Below are positions 18,423-28,349 of a stretch of 64,000 nt of DNA, in pieces. Location of the stretch: contig NZ_PYPS01000040.1 of assembly GCF_003027925.1 (NCBI RefSeq), positions 1-64,000 on the forward strand, read 5' to 3'. The stretch is from Micromonospora sp. RP3T (lineage in GTDB: Bacteria; Actinomycetota; Actinomycetes; Mycobacteriales; Micromonosporaceae). Within the stretch, counting starts at the first letter, position 1, and every line of letters starts with the position of its first letter. Under the pieces are notes generated by a model. It had not been told where the DNA came from. It searched no databases and saw only the letters and a program-made list of their open reading frames with translations. A program made the translations under genes and the position numbers.

Positions 18423-19723
18423 CCTCTGCCGCGAGCCCTCCCTCGGGTGGGGTTGCGGACGCACTGGCGGACGCGCACCGTCGCGAGTGGGCCTTCGTGC
18501 TCGCCGCGACGGTGCGCGTCGCCGGCGACCTCGACGTGGCTGAGGAGTGCGCCCAGGAGGCCTACGTCGACGCGATGACCGCGTGGACGCGCTCGGGCGT
18601 GCCCGAGCGGCCCGGTGCCTGGCTCACGACGACGGCCCGGCGTCGCGCCGTCGACCGGCTGCGGCGCGAGGTCGCCCTGCGCCGCAAGTTGCCCCTGCTC
18701 GTCGAACCCGTCGAGGCGGACGCCTCGGGGTCGCCGTCCGGCAGTGACGCGGACGACGACGAGGCGGTGCCCGACGACCGGCTGCGGCTGATCTTCACGT
18801 GTTGCCACCGGGCGCTCGACCCGGCCGCGCGGGTCGCCCTCACCCTGCGGCTCGTTTGCGGTGTGGCCACGCCCGACGTCGCCCGGGCGTTCCTCGTGCC
18901 GGAGCCGACGATGGCGGCGCGGATCACCCGGGCGAAGAAGAAGATCACCCAGGCGCGGATCCCCTACCGCACCCCGACGGCCGCGGAGCTGCCCGAGCGT
19001 CTGGACAGCGTGCTGGCCGCCGTCCACCTGCTTTTCAGCACCGGCCACACCGCACCCACCGGCGAGCAACTTGTGCGCGACGACCTCTGCGAGCGCGCCA
19101 TCGACCTGGCCCGGACGCTCGTGCAGCTGCTGCCCGTCGAGCGCGAGACCCGCGGGCTGCTCGGGCTGCTGCTACTCACGCACGCGCGCCGGGCCGCGCG
19201 GCTCGACGCGCAGGGCCGGCTCGTGCTGCTCGAGCACCAGGACCGGCAGCAGTGGGACCACGTCATGATCGTCGAGGGCCTGCGCTGGACCGTCGAGTCC
19301 CTGCAGGCCCCGCGACCCGGACGGTTCGCCCTGCAGGCCGCGATCGCCGGGGCCCACGCCGTCGCGCCGACGTTCGCGGCCACCGACTGGGCCCGCGTCG
19401 TACACCTCTACGACCTGCTGCTGGCGGTCGAGCCGTCACCGGTCGTCGAGCTCAACCGCGCCGCCGCGCTGGCGTTCGCCGAGGGGCCGGCGGCGGCGCT
19501 GGGGATCGTCGAGCGGCTCGCCGACGATGCCCGGTTACGCTCGTACCCGTACGTGCACGCCGTCCGGGCCGACCTGCTGCGGCGCCTGGGCCGGGGCGGT
19601 GAGGCGTCCGCCGCCTACCGCGCGGCGCTCGACCTGACCGCCAACGGGGCCGAGCGCGACTTCCTCCGGCGCCGGATCAGCGACCTCGACCCGGGCGCGG
19701 CGACCCGGGAGCCGAACCGGTGA
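18419..19723 (+). CDS. ECF42-type RNA polymerase sigma factor with TPR-like extension
   Basis: A 434-residue sigma-70 family protein. Region 2 is near residues 15-85 (FVLAATVRVAGDLDVAEECA, PGAWLTTTARRRAVDRLRRE) and region 4 near 130-190 (RLIFTCCHRALDPAARVALT followed by a helix-turn-helix at VATPDVARAFLVPEPTMAAR). The long C-terminal extension contains the conserved block GLLGLLLLTHARRAARLDAQ and WARVVHLYDLLLAVEPSPVV, ending in TPR-like helices. This extension, the size and the adjoining DGPF gene identify ECF group 42, which works without a classical anti-sigma factor. GTG 18419 overlaps the DGPF stop (GTGA), so the two are translationally coupled. Confidence 0.9.
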   Translation: MTSAASPPSGGVADALADAHRREWAFVLAATVRVAGDLDVAEECAQEAYVDAMTAWTRSGVPERPGAWLTTTARRRAVDRLRREVALRRKLPLLVEPVEADASGSPSGSDADDDEAVPDDRLRLIFTCCHRALDPAARVALTLRLVCGVATPDVARAFLVPEPTMAARITRAKKKITQARIPYRTPTAAELPERLDSVLAAVHLLFSTGHTAPTGEQLVRDDLCERAIDLARTLVQLLPVERETRGLLGLLLLTHARRAARLDAQGRLVLLEHQDRQQWDHVMIVEGLRWTVESLQAPRPGRFALQAAIAGAHAVAPTFAATDWARVVHLYDLLLAVEPSPVVELNRAAALAFAEGPAAALGIVERLADDARLRSYPYVHAVRADLLRRLGRGGEASAAYRAALDLTANGAERDFLRRRISDLDPGAATREPNR

Positions 19724-19785
19724 CCGTCCACCGCCGAACGCAATCCGGGTGCAACGCGGACCTCTGCCCGCCCCATTGAGGCTCC

Positions 19786-19950
19786 GTGAAGTTCGAGGAG
19801 TACGTCGCAGCACCGGGGTGGAGCCCTGGAGCGGTACGCCTACCTGCTGACCGGTGATCTGCATTGGTCAGCAGGACTTGGTGCAAACTGCCCTGGTGCG
19901 TTGGCGACGGATCAGCCGGGTCGACCACCCCCAATGCCTGGCGGCAGCGC
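19786..19950 (+). pseudogene. SigE-type ECF sigma factor relic
   Basis: GTG 19786 begins VKFEEYVAAPG; after a frameshift the text continues ERYAYLLTGD, then DLVQTALVRW and RISRVDHP in other frames. These are the first ~50 residues of a SigE-family ECF sigma factor (KFEEYVxxRxxxLxRxAYLLTGDxHxAEDLVQTALxRxW). Several frameshifts and absence of the rest make it a relic. An intact relative lies at 21144. From about 19950 to 20184 nothing is recognised. Confidence 0.65.
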
Positions 19951-20184
19951 CACCTCTACTCGCCGTGCAAGCTGCAGTGCCGTCGATTGCCTTAGCCATC
20001 GACGGACCGCCGTTTCTCAAATCACTTAACGCTGGTTAGGCCGCAAGGTTAGGGACGCACCCGTAGGTTCGTCAGCAAGCACCAACGCTGGCATCTTTAC
20101 TGGGAGACGCGCTAGGTGTACTGCCCAGACAGGTTAGTTGAGGTCGTGTGACGACACGGCGTAGCTGGACGTGTCAACGCCGCC

Positions 20185-21000
20185 TCAGTTTCTAGGCGGA
20201 GCCGACATCTGGCCTCGATCGCGGGGCGGGACAGGGTCGTCATAGGCACCCGACGGTCCCGTGTGGCGCTCACCGTCCAGGTACGGCGAGGCGTTGGCGG
20301 TGCAGCCGTGCAAGCCCAGCGTCTGCTGCTGCATCACGGGGGCAGGTCGCCCCCGGCCCGGGCACAGCTCGTGACCGTGACCAAGGCGGTGCCCCACTTC
20401 GTGGTTGACCATGTACCGGCGGTACGTGGCGAGGCTTGCCCCGTAGGTGGGAACCCCCTTCACCCAGCGGGCCACGTTCAGTACGACCCGGTTGCCGTTG
20501 CGGCAGGAGGTGTAGCCGTCCGGCGCGTCCTGGCACAACACGTCACGAGTGCCGGGCGTGGCCAGGTAGATGGTGAAGTCGCTCGGTTGGTCCCAGCCAA
20601 CCCGGTGCAGTCGTAGCCTCCCGTCCGCGGTCCATCCCTGGGGGTGGTTCAACGTGCCGGTGACCTCCGCCGCGAACTCGGCCACGGGCAGGCCCTGGAT
20701 GTCGCGCTCCACCGCCACCCGGTAGCGCAGCAGCCTCCCGGCACCACGCGGGGTTCCCACCTCCGCGGCAGCGCCTTGCCACCGGTTTTCGCCGTCAGCG
20801 GGATAGGTCACGGGGGTAGACGTCCGGGACGGCTCGGGCGGTGACGTCACGCGCGCCGGAGCATCTGCGCTGTCGGCCGGATCCGCCGGGATCGTCGGCC
20901 TGCCGGACGCCGGTGCCACACACCCCGACAGCAGCGTTGTTGTCAGCACCAGCCCCGACAACGCGCCGAGACGAACCGCGCTCGTAGTCTTACCTGCCAT
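20185..21000 (-). CDS. DUF3152 lipoprotein, putative zinc metalloprotease
   Basis: A 271-residue exported protein with lipobox LLSGC (Cys27), a Pro/Thr/Ala-rich linker (~30-75) and a DUF3152 domain. The domain shows VAVERDIQGLPVAEFAAEV, the basic GWDQPSDFTIYLATPGTRD, and a HEXXH zinc motif in MVNHEVGHRLGHGHELCPGR with a further His as candidate third ligand, then PAPVMQQQTLGLHGC. The family is membrane-anchored and predicted to be a metallopeptidase; no substrate is known to me. The start at 21000 follows GAGGAGAGACAC, a good ribosome site. It is divergent from the SigE-type sigma gene, with 143 bases between them. Confidence 0.85.
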   Translation of the reverse strand: MAGKTTSAVRLGALSGLVLTTTLLSGCVAPASGRPTIPADPADSADAPARVTSPPEPSRTSTPVTYPADGENRWQGAAAEVGTPRGAGRLLRYRVAVERDIQGLPVAEFAAEVTGTLNHPQGWTADGRLRLHRVGWDQPSDFTIYLATPGTRDVLCQDAPDGYTSCRNGNRVVLNVARWVKGVPTYGASLATYRRYMVNHEVGHRLGHGHELCPGRGRPAPVMQQQTLGLHGCTANASPYLDGERHTGPSGAYDDPVPPRDRGQMSAPPRN

Positions 21001-21143
21001 GTGTCTCTCCTCGTCACCCAGCGCCAGTCGGTGCTGCGTAGCGAGGAGGACGGGTGATCCCGCCGCAAAGTTGGTGTCGTACGGACTCAACCTCTCCGCC
21101 GTTCCAACCGTCCTGTCCGGCGTGGGATGTGAAAGAGGCCGGC

Positions 21144-21644
21144 ATGGCCCGGGGTGACGCGGAGTTCGTCGAGTTCGCCTCGGCGGCGTCCGGGCGGCTG
21201 GTGCATGCCGCCTTCCTGATGACCGGCAACCACCACCAGGCCGAGGACGCGGCGCAGACAGCCCTGGTCCGCACATACGCGTCGTGGTCCCGGGTCCGCG
21301 GCAGCGACGCCTATGGGTATGCGCGCTCGGTGCTGGTCAACCACCTCATCGACACCTGGCGACGGCCGATTCGCGAATACCCCAGCGAGGATCTTCCGGA
21401 GCAGCACCGGGGCGACGTCGCCGACGAGGTTGTCACCCGTCGCTGGTTGCTCGCCATTCTTGGCACGCTCAGCGCTCGCGAGCGCGCCATCGTCGTACTG
21501 CGCTACTACTTCGATCTTCCGGAGGCGCAGGTGGCCCGCGAGCTCGACGTCTCCGTCGGGACGGTCAAGAGCACCAGTGCCCGCGCCTTGGCGAAACTGC
21601 GCACCCGCAACTGTGTGCCGGAGACGCAGGAGACCTGCACATGA
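21144..21644 (+). CDS. SigE-family ECF RNA polymerase sigma factor
   Basis: A 166-residue ECF sigma factor of the actinobacterial SigE family. Region 2 includes FVEFASAASGRLVHAAFLMT, the -10 recognition helix AEDAAQTALVRTYASW and AYGYARSVLVNHLIDTWRR. Region 4 contains TLSARERAIVVLRYYFDLPE then AQVARELDVSVGTVKSTSAR. It directs transcription of an extracytoplasmic-stress regulon. ATG 21144 is the most natural start (AGAGG upstream). Its TGA overlaps the ATG of the next gene (ATGA), which encodes a single-pass membrane protein likely to act as its anti-sigma partner. Confidence 0.9.
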   Translation: MARGDAEFVEFASAASGRLVHAAFLMTGNHHQAEDAAQTALVRTYASWSRVRGSDAYGYARSVLVNHLIDTWRRPIREYPSEDLPEQHRGDVADEVVTRRWLLAILGTLSARERAIVVLRYYFDLPEAQVARELDVSVGTVKSTSARALAKLRTRNCVPETQETCT

Positions 21645-22372
21645 ACGAGGCACAGCAGCTCCGCCAGGCGATGAGGGCGACGGAACCTGCCCACCGCCGT
21701 GTCCTCGACCTGGACACGATCATGCGGGACGGCCGCCGGCTGCGCCGGCGCCGCCGGCTCGCCGGGTCAGGGGCGGCGGCGCTGTCGGTAGCGGTCGTTC
21801 TCAGCGTGGCGATCGGCGTGCAGGCGGCCCGCCCGCCCGAGCCGGAGCCCACGGCCCCTCCGGCCGCCACCGCGACGGCGACCCGGCCCACGGCGACTCC
21901 CACCCGGAGCGAGAGCACCCAGGAGCCGCGACCGGTCGGCGACGTGGTGGCCAGCGGGATCTGGTACGGCAGTGAGGAGCGGGTCTTCTACTTCGTCCCG
22001 ATCGACGTGCCCGGGCAGTCCCGCGTGACGATCGGGCTGGTCGCCGGCCGCCGCGCCGCCGACGGGAGACTGACCTCGGACTACGTCGTCAACGACGTCG
22101 AGGGCAGCGACCGCAGGCCGGGCTTTCACCAGATCGGCTATGACCAGACCGGGCCCATCCCGACGGGCCCTCCAGTGCCCACCTTCGGATACTTCGTCGG
22201 CCCGGCGGAGCGGATCGTCGGTACCGCCGAGAGCCGGCACGTCGACGCTCGACTGGCCACGTGGAGCCGGGATCCGAAGGTGAAGATCTTCTGGTTCCAG
22301 CCGGCGCAGCTGAGGCCGGGCGTACCACTGGACGGCATTGTCGCCTTGGACGCACGCGGCCGGAAACTGTAG
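21641..22372 (+). CDS. Single-pass membrane protein, putative anti-sigma partner
   Basis: A 243-residue protein with an Arg-rich cytoplasmic N-terminus (MRDGRRLRRRRRLAG), one membrane helix (~46-64, AAALSVAVVLSVAIGVQAA), a Pro/Thr/Ala linker and an extracytoplasmic beta-rich domain (SGIWYGSEERVFYFVPIDVP ... GYFVGPAERIVGTAE). No zinc anti-sigma motif is seen. Its position and overlap with the SigE-type sigma gene make an anti-sigma or signal-sensing role plausible, as in many SigE-family pairs; this is inference. From 22373 to 22626 nothing is recognised. Confidence 0.75.
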   Translation: MNEAQQLRQAMRATEPAHRRVLDLDTIMRDGRRLRRRRRLAGSGAAALSVAVVLSVAIGVQAARPPEPEPTAPPAATATATRPTATPTRSESTQEPRPVGDVVASGIWYGSEERVFYFVPIDVPGQSRVTIGLVAGRRAADGRLTSDYVVNDVEGSDRRPGFHQIGYDQTGPIPTGPPVPTFGYFVGPAERIVGTAESRHVDARLATWSRDPKVKIFWFQPAQLRPGVPLDGIVALDARGRKL

Positions 22373-22626
22373 CCCTCGAAACAGCGACCACCGCGACACC
22401 AACGGCTGGTGGGGGATCGGTGAGCAGGGTGGATGATCTGCTCACCGGCTGTCGTGCGCGGTGCGGAGGCTGGCCAGGCTGCCTCGAAGGTGTCCCGACG
22501 ACTGTCGCCGATGGTGCGGACGCCCCCGGCATGGGGAGCTGCTCGATCTGGCGTGAACTCGGTTGGGGTGGTGTGGAAATACAGATCTGAGGGCGGCGGG
22601 TAGGCGGATGAGATGGCTGGGCGGAC

Positions 22627-23217
22627 ATGGTGATTGCGGCGATCGGCGCTGAGGGCGGTGTGCCGAAGACGTCGGACGACGACGTCGGGGACTTCGCGCG
22701 CCTCTACGACCGATACGCCGGCGCTCTGTATCGCTATGCCTGTCAGCGGGTGGGAGAACACGTGGCGGAAGACGTGGTTGCGGATACGTTCCTGGCGGCG
22801 TTCCAGCAGCGTGACTCGTACGACCCGGGCCGCGCGGAGATCCGACCGTGGCTGTTCGGGATCCTGACCCGCAAGTTGGCCCGCCATCACCGCACGGAGC
22901 GTACGCGTTACCGCGCGTTGGCACGTTCGGCTGTCGAGGTCGCGGTGGGTGATCTGGCGGATGACGTCACCACGCGGGTGGCGGCGGCGGCGTCACACGC
23001 GTCGCTGGCCCGGGCGTTGGGGCGGCTGTCGGCCGGTGACCGTGACGTGCTGCTGCTCATCGCATGGTGCGACTTCACCTACGAGGAGGTCGCCGCTGCG
23101 GTGGGCATTCCGTTGGGCACGGTCCGGTCCCGACTCAACCGGGCGCGCCGCAGGGTACGCGAGGCGCTCGGCGGTACCGATCCGTCTGTCGTTGCGGGGA
23201 GTGGAGATGAAGTCTGA
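22627..23217 (+). CDS. ECF RNA polymerase sigma factor
   Basis: A 196-residue sigma-70 family protein. Region 2 contains FARLYDRYAGALYRYACQRV, then AEDVVADTFLAAFQQRDSYD and RPWLFGILTRKLARHHR. Region 4 contains GRLSAGDRDVLLLIAWCDFT and YEEVAAAVGIPLGTVRSRLN. ATG 22627 is taken; an internal GTG (22663, following GAGGG) is a possible alternative that would remove 12 residues. The downstream CU044_5270-type gene overlaps it by 11 bases, a common actinobacterial pair, and the exporter genes further on run in the same direction, so a sigma factor governing the transport cluster is possible. Confidence 0.88.
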   Translation: MVIAAIGAEGGVPKTSDDDVGDFARLYDRYAGALYRYACQRVGEHVAEDVVADTFLAAFQQRDSYDPGRAEIRPWLFGILTRKLARHHRTERTRYRALARSAVEVAVGDLADDVTTRVAAAASHASLARALGRLSAGDRDVLLLIAWCDFTYEEVAAAVGIPLGTVRSRLNRARRRVREALGGTDPSVVAGSGDEV

Positions 23218-24259
23218 CCTGGATCTGTTGCGTGGGTTGGGTGAAGGGCTGAAGCCCTCGGTCGAACAGCCCCCCGTGGATCTCCGCCACCGCGTCCTCA
23301 CCAGGTTGCGCCACGCCGAGGTGTCCCACTCCCGCCGCCTGTGGGCGGGTGTGCGGTCGCTGCGCTGGCGCGTACTGGCCCCGGCCGCAACGGCGGTTGC
23401 CGCCGCAGCGGCGATCACGGCGCTGACGCTACCCGGGGTCGAGCCGGGCAGCCGCAAGCCCGACGTCTCGCAGGTCGTCGCGCGCACGCCCGCGCAGGTG
23501 TTGCAGCTGGCGGCTGCGCAGGCGACGACCAGGGCTGCGCAGAAGCCACGAGCCGATCAGTTTGTGTTCACCGAATGGATCGAGGTGGTCCAGAAGTTCC
23601 GGTTGCGCGAGTCGCGGCTCGTGTTCGAGGTCGGCGAGCCCGTGGTGGTCAGGCAGTGGCGCTCGGCCGACGGAAGCCGTGGCGGCCTGATCCAGCGTCG
23701 CACGAGCGGCGGCAACTGGCAGGAAACGCCGGTGGCGCCCTGCCGAAAGGCCCCCAGCGGCAAAGTCCGGCAGGACGCCTCCATCGCCGGCTGCAGCCTC
23801 GTCGCCGGCCATGACGCCGGATTGCCCACCGACGGTGACGCGATGTACGACTACCTGTATCGCGCGAAGGGTTCCACTGACGATCTGCTGACCCTCGCGG
23901 GGGCTGACGTTCCCGCTCTGGCGAATGCCGCCGAAGTCCTTCGTCTGGGCAGGCTGTCACCGCAGGTCCAGGCAGCCGTGTTCGATGCCATCGGCCGGAT
24001 TCCCGGCGTCCGGCTGAAGGCCGGTGTGGTGGACGTGTCCGGTCGCTCGGGTGTCGCGTTGGTCTTCGACGGGCCAGGGGGAGAAACTGAGCTGATCTTC
24101 GATTCGCACACCTATGAATACCTTGGCATGAATCAAAGAATCGTTGGCTCCGGTTGGCGGCCGGTACCGGGTCGCAACGCACTTGTCGTCGCTGACACTC
24201 CCGTACGTCAGGCGATCCTGCGTGTTGCTGTTGTCGACCGGGCCGGTGTCCTGCCCTGA
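23207..24259 (+). CDS. CU044_5270-family membrane protein (sigma-factor partner)
   Basis: A 350-residue protein with a ~60-residue cytoplasmic N-terminus, one membrane helix (~58-76, LAPAATAVAAAAAITALTL) and an extracytoplasmic domain typical of the CU044_5270 family (QVLQLAAAQATTRAAQKPRA, DQFVFTEWIEVVQ, then the C-terminal GVVDVSGRSGVALVFDGPGG and ELIFDSHTYEYLG). ATG 23207 follows GGGGAGTGGAG and overlaps the sigma gene. The family is regularly encoded after ECF sigma factors and is presumed to be a membrane sensor or anti-sigma protein, without direct proof known to me. Confidence 0.85.
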   Translation: MKSDLDLLRGLGEGLKPSVEQPPVDLRHRVLTRLRHAEVSHSRRLWAGVRSLRWRVLAPAATAVAAAAAITALTLPGVEPGSRKPDVSQVVARTPAQVLQLAAAQATTRAAQKPRADQFVFTEWIEVVQKFRLRESRLVFEVGEPVVVRQWRSADGSRGGLIQRRTSGGNWQETPVAPCRKAPSGKVRQDASIAGCSLVAGHDAGLPTDGDAMYDYLYRAKGSTDDLLTLAGADVPALANAAEVLRLGRLSPQVQAAVFDAIGRIPGVRLKAGVVDVSGRSGVALVFDGPGGETELIFDSHTYEYLGMNQRIVGSGWRPVPGRNALVVADTPVRQAILRVAVVDRAGVLP

Positions 24260-24370
24260 GTCAGTGCCTGCACGCCGCAGGCGGCGGGCGTCGAAAAGAT
24301 CTGGTAGGCCAACTCGAACCGGCTGCGTGACTGCCGGGGATGAGAGCTGCCCGAAAAAGGAGAACAGAAA

Positions 24371-25003
24371 ATGACGACCACTCGACCCTTCCCGGTATTC
24401 GGGCTGTTCGTAGCTGCCGTCTCGGCAATCAGCCTGAGCGGGTGCGGCGGCTCGGCAGACACCGGGGATGCCCGCGTGGCAACTGCTCAGAAGCCGGCCC
24501 AGACCGCCACCGCCACGCCCCGACAGCCCACGGAGACCGCTGCCGGGGCCACGAAGGGCGCATCCTCCGCACCGGGCAGGGCCAGCGCTTACGACAAGGC
24601 GCTCAGCTATACGCGGTGCATGAACGAGAACGGTGTGAGGCTGCCTGACCCGGTCGAAGGAAAGCCGTTGCCCGTCGGCAGCACCAAGGGCGCGTCGGCC
24701 ATCTTGTCGACGGATGGGACGCGTGGCTGGATCAAGATATCGCCCGAGGCGTTCGCAGCGTGCAAGAGTTTCCTCCCCGAGGCCTGGCCGGTGAAATTCG
24801 ATGCCGCCGACCTCACCCGGGAACGCCCGTTCCGGGAATGCATGCGTCGTCAGGGGATCGACATGCCCGAACCGGTGCTGGACGCCCGTGGAATGGTGAA
24901 CGACAACCCCGACCGCTCCGACCAGGACGCCCCTGAGTACCGCGCTGCCGAAGAGGCGTGTCGCGGGACGCTCGATGACCCTGCCGTCAAGGCGGGAAAG
25001 TGA
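24371..25003 (+). CDS. Lipoprotein of the MacAB-type exporter operon
   Basis: A 210-residue lipoprotein: signal with lipobox SLSGC (Cys25), a Thr/Ala/Pro linker, then the characteristic SYTRCMNENGVRLPDP block, FAACKSFLPE, and RPFRECMRRQGIDMPEPVLD, ending EEACRGTL. The paired Cys motifs recur in actinobacterial lipoproteins encoded just upstream of MacA/MacB-like genes, as here. AAGGAG precedes the ATG. Its TGA overlaps the adaptor GTG (GTGA), so these genes form one translational unit. It probably works outside the membrane with the exporter; function unproven. Confidence 0.8.
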   Translation: MTTTRPFPVFGLFVAAVSAISLSGCGGSADTGDARVATAQKPAQTATATPRQPTETAAGATKGASSAPGRASAYDKALSYTRCMNENGVRLPDPVEGKPLPVGSTKGASAILSTDGTRGWIKISPEAFAACKSFLPEAWPVKFDAADLTRERPFRECMRRQGIDMPEPVLDARGMVNDNPDRSDQDAPEYRAAEEACRGTLDDPAVKAGK

Positions 25004-26292
25004 GCATCGGGGTGACTCACGACCGGCAGCAGGATGACCGTGCGCGACGCGATGCGCTTGTTGCCCGCGGCGGTGGCGAGGCGGCGAACGATGTTACTTC
25101 TGCCGTACCGGGGCCGGCGGCCGGCGTCCGTGTGGCCGAGTCGGCGGACGGGAGAACTCGGACACGTGCGTCGCGGCGGAGCCGGTGGGCGGTGATCGCC
25201 ATCATCGTTCTCGCCGGGACGGCAACGGGAAGTGTGCTGGTCCGGCAGAACTCGCGGGCCGGGTCGGTCCGGCCGGCGGCCGTTCCGAGCACGACAACCG
25301 TCGTCAGGGACACCCTGGTCGATGTGGTCACGGCCCGAGGTGAGTTGGCCTACGGCCCGGAACTGCTGATGGAGAGCAGGTTGTCCGGGACGGTGACCAG
25401 GCTCGCTGGCGTCGGCGCGACGGTGAAGCGGGGGGAGGCACTGTTCTGGGTCGATGATAAGCCGGTGGTGTTGTTGTACGGCAAGCTCCCGGCGTACCGG
25501 GAGTTGACCGTCGGCCGGTCCGGCTCGCAGCAGAACGGCGGCGACGGCGGCACCCCGCCGACCGGTACCGGCGCGACTCCGCCCGCCGTGCCGGCCACCC
25601 GGGGTGCGGACGTGCGGCAGTTCGAGCAGAACCTGCAGGCTCTGGGCTACACCGGGTTCGTCGTCGATGACCAGTTCACGGCGCAGACGGCCGGAGCCGT
25701 ACGTCGGTGGCAGAAGGACCTCGGTGTTGAGCCCACCGGCGTGGTCGAACTCGGCCGGGTGCTCTACTCTCCCGCTTCGGTCCGGGTCGCCGCGCACAAG
25801 CTCGTCGCCGGCCAGGTCGCCAGTGGGCCGGTGTTGTCGTTCACCGGCACCGAGCGCCTCGTGACGGCGAAGCTACCCGCGCACCACCAGGCGTTGGCGA
25901 AGCCGAAGGCGAAGGTGACCGTCGCCTTGGGCAACGGGGCGCAGGCGCCGGGAGTGGTGCGCTCGGTGCGGACCCCGGCCGAAGATCAGGATCGCGGCGG
26001 CGGCCAGGGGCCGGTCGTCGAGGTCGTGGTGGCGTTGGCCGATCCCAAGGCTTTCGGCGGTTCCGACGAGGGCCCCGCGACCGTTCGCTTCGTGGCCGAG
26101 CAACGGAAGGGCGTGCTGGTGGTCCCGGTCGGTGCGTTGCTGGCCCTGACCGAGGGCGGGCACGGACTGGAGGTGATCGAGGGCGGTGCGTCCAGGATCA
26201 TCCCGGTAGAGACAGGATTGTACGCCGACGGCAGGGTCGAAGTCAGCGGACCTGAGGTCCAGGAGGGCATGACCGTGGGGATGGCGCAATGA
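25000..26292 (+). CDS. MacA-like periplasmic adaptor subunit with peptidoglycan-binding domain
   Basis: A 430-residue membrane-fusion/adaptor protein. After a ~60-residue N-terminus there is one membrane anchor (~64-84, [18 protein letters not shown]), then a lipoyl/barrel segment ([40 protein letters not shown]), an inserted PG_binding_1 domain (~200-255, [16 protein letters not shown] ... [20 protein letters not shown]) and a C-terminal beta-barrel ([20 protein letters not shown]). It links the ABC transporter to the wall. GTG 25000 overlaps the preceding stop and its own stop overlaps the ATPase gene (ATGA). Confidence 0.9.
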   Translation: MSIGVTHDRQQDDRARRDALVARGGGEAANDVTSAVPGPAAGVRVAESADGRTRTRASRRSRWAVIAIIVLAGTATGSVLVRQNSRAGSVRPAAVPSTTTVVRDTLVDVVTARGELAYGPELLMESRLSGTVTRLAGVGATVKRGEALFWVDDKPVVLLYGKLPAYRELTVGRSGSQQNGGDGGTPPTGTGATPPAVPATRGADVRQFEQNLQALGYTGFVVDDQFTAQTAGAVRRWQKDLGVEPTGVVELGRVLYSPASVRVAAHKLVAGQVASGPVLSFTGTERLVTAKLPAHHQALAKPKAKVTVALGNGAQAPGVVRSVRTPAEDQDRGGGQGPVVEVVVALADPKAFGGSDEGPATVRFVAEQRKGVLVVPVGALLALTEGGHGLEVIEGGASRIIPVETGLYADGRVEVSGPEVQEGMTVGMAQ

Positions 26293-27020
26293 CCACGGCC
26301 CCCGGCCAGCGCCCGGTGGTGGAACTGTCCAGGGTGTCGAAGACGTACCCGGGTGGGGTCAACGCTCTGGTCGACGCGGACCTGGACATCCGGACCGGAG
26401 AGCTGGCCGCGATTGTCGGCCCGTCCGGATCCGGCAAATCCACACTGCTCAACCTGGTCGGGACGTTGGACCGGCCCACGTCCGGCGTGGTGCGGATCGC
26501 CGGCCACGACGTGACAACGCTGTCCGACCGGCAGTTGTCCGCGCTCCGGGCGAGCACGATCGGATTCGTGTTCCAGCAGTTCCATCTGGCCGCCGGGGTG
26601 AGCGCGCTGGACAACGTGGCCGACGGGTTGCTGTACGCCGGGGTGTCCAGGACGCGACGGCGCCGGCTGGCCGGCGAAGCCCTGGACCGGGTGGGACTCG
26701 GCCACCGGCTGTGGCACCGTCCGCACGAGATGTCCGGCGGCGAACGCCAACGCGTTGCCATCGCCCGAGCTGTCGTCGGTGCTCCCGCCCTGCTGCTGGC
26801 CGACGAACCCACCGGCAATCTGGACACCGCGGCGGGCGAGGGAATCGCCTTTCTGCTGCGGGAACTGAACACCGCCGGGACCACCGTCGTGATCATCACG
26901 CATGACGTGGAACTCGCCGCCGGCCTCCCCAGACAGATCAGGGTCCGTGACGGACGCGTTCACGCCGGCACGTCGAATCGGCTGCCATGCGGAACGCAGG
27001 AGGAGGCGGTGACCCCGTGA
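26289..27020 (+). CDS. MacB-type ABC transporter ATP-binding protein
   Basis: A 243-residue ABC ATPase of the lipoprotein/macrolide exporter (MacB/LolD) class. Walker [10 protein letters not shown] starts at residue 44, the Q-loop lies in [10 protein letters not shown], the signature is [14 protein letters not shown] (~148-161), Walker B is [12 protein letters not shown] (~168-179) and the switch His is in [10 protein letters not shown]. It powers the adjoining FtsX-like permease by ATP hydrolysis at the inner face of the membrane. Start and stop overlap both neighbours, giving strict co-translation. Confidence 0.93.
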   Translation: MTTAPGQRPVVELSRVSKTYPGGVNALVDADLDIRTGELAAIVGPSGSGKSTLLNLVGTLDRPTSGVVRIAGHDVTTLSDRQLSALRASTIGFVFQQFHLAAGVSALDNVADGLLYAGVSRTRRRRLAGEALDRVGLGHRLWHRPHEMSGGERQRVAIARAVVGAPALLLADEPTGNLDTAAGEGIAFLLRELNTAGTTVVIITHDVELAAGLPRQIRVRDGRVHAGTSNRLPCGTQEEAVTP

Positions 27021-28258
27021 CAGGTTCCGACACCCGTGCACGCGCTCACCCGGACAGCTCAGCGTTGTCGGTCAGCCGGCTGACCGTTGGTGACGTGCTG
27101 CGGGTCGGGGCGACCGGGCTGCGTACGCGGCCGCTGCGCGCGGTGTTGTCCGCGCTGGGCGTCGCGATCGGGATCGCCGCGATGCTGTGCGTCGTCGGGA
27201 TCTCCGCCTCGGGTCGGGCCGACCTGGAGCGCACTCTCGACGCCCTCGGCACCAATCTGCTGGTGGTTCAGGGCGGCAAGAATGCCGACGGAGACACCAG
27301 CCGGCTGCCCGACGCGGCCGTCGCGATGATCGAGCGGGTGGGGCCGGTCCGCGCCGCCGTCTCGCTGAGCAGGCTGCCCGACGACATCCACGTCTATCGC
27401 AACGACCACATCCCCGCCGAACGCACCAGTGGCGTCATCGTCTACGCCAGCGACCTCGACCTACCCACCACGACGGGGGCGGCGATCGCCCACGGCGCCT
27501 GGCTCAACCCCGCCACTGCTGAGCACCCCGCAGTCGTCCTCGGCGCCGAAGCCGCCCGACGGCTGGGCATCACCACAGCCGGGCCGGACGTCCTGGTCCA
27601 GATCGCTGACGAGCGTTTCGCCGTCATCGGCATCCTGCGACCAGTGCCGTTGGTGCCCGAACTCGACAGCGCCGCCCTCATCGGTGCCCGCGCAGCCGCC
27701 GACTATCTCGCGGCCGACACCGACCCGAGCATCGTCTACCTGCGTGCCGCCGAGCATCAGGTCACCGCGGTCCGCGATGTGCTCGCCGCGACCGCCAACC
27801 CGGCCGCACCGTACGAGGTCGTCGTTTCCCGACCGTCCGATGCCCTCACCGCGAAACGTGCCGCCGAACGAGCCTTCAACGGGCTCCTGCTCGGCCTCGG
27901 CGCGGTGGCACTGCTCGTCGGCGGCGTCGGCATCGCGAACATCATGTTCATCTCTGTGCTCGAACGACGAACCGAGATCGGCCTACGCCGCGCGCTGGGT
28001 GCCACCCGCGGCCAGATTCGCCTCCAGTTCCTGACGGAGTCTCTGTTGCTGTCCACCCTCGGTGGCATCGCCGGCGCCATGCTCGGAGCCACCATCACCA
28101 TCACCTACGCCTCTTTCCAGCAGTGGCCTTCCGTCACACCCGCGTGGGCGATCGTCGCGGGCATCGGCTCGACGATCACCATCGGTGCGGTCGCCGGCAT
28201 CTACCCAGCGGTCCGGGCAGCCCGCATGCCTCCCACCGAGGCACTCGGCAGCGTGTGA
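27017..28258 (+). CDS. MacB/FtsX-like ABC transporter permease
   Basis: A 413-residue permease of the MacB mechanotransmission type: one N-terminal membrane helix (~42-64, [20 protein letters not shown]), a large extracytoplasmic MacB_PCD domain (~70-285), and three C-terminal helices including [39 protein letters not shown] and [20 protein letters not shown], with the conserved [22 protein letters not shown] 27017 follows AGGAGG and overlaps the ATPase stop (GTGA). Together with the adaptor and ATPase it makes a tripartite-like exporter of peptides, proteins or drugs. Two paralogous secreted proteins lie directly downstream. Confidence 0.92.
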   Translation: MTGSDTRARAHPDSSALSVSRLTVGDVLRVGATGLRTRPLRAVLSALGVAIGIAAMLCVVGISASGRADLERTLDALGTNLLVVQGGKNADGDTSRLPDAAVAMIERVGPVRAAVSLSRLPDDIHVYRNDHIPAERTSGVIVYASDLDLPTTTGAAIAHGAWLNPATAEHPAVVLGAEAARRLGITTAGPDVLVQIADERFAVIGILRPVPLVPELDSAALIGARAAADYLAADTDPSIVYLRAAEHQVTAVRDVLAATANPAAPYEVVVSRPSDALTAKRAAERAFNGLLLGLGAVALLVGGVGIANIMFISVLERRTEIGLRRALGATRGQIRLQFLTESLLLSTLGGIAGAMLGATITITYASFQQWPSVTPAWAIVAGIGSTITIGAVAGIYPAVRAARMPPTEALGSV

Positions 28259-28349
28259 GGAGACCTCCCGGCCGGAGGACCACGGGGCGCGTCACGGAAC
28301 GGCCTGGAACGTCCTCGGAGCAAGGTGACAAAACCTTGAAAGGATTCTT

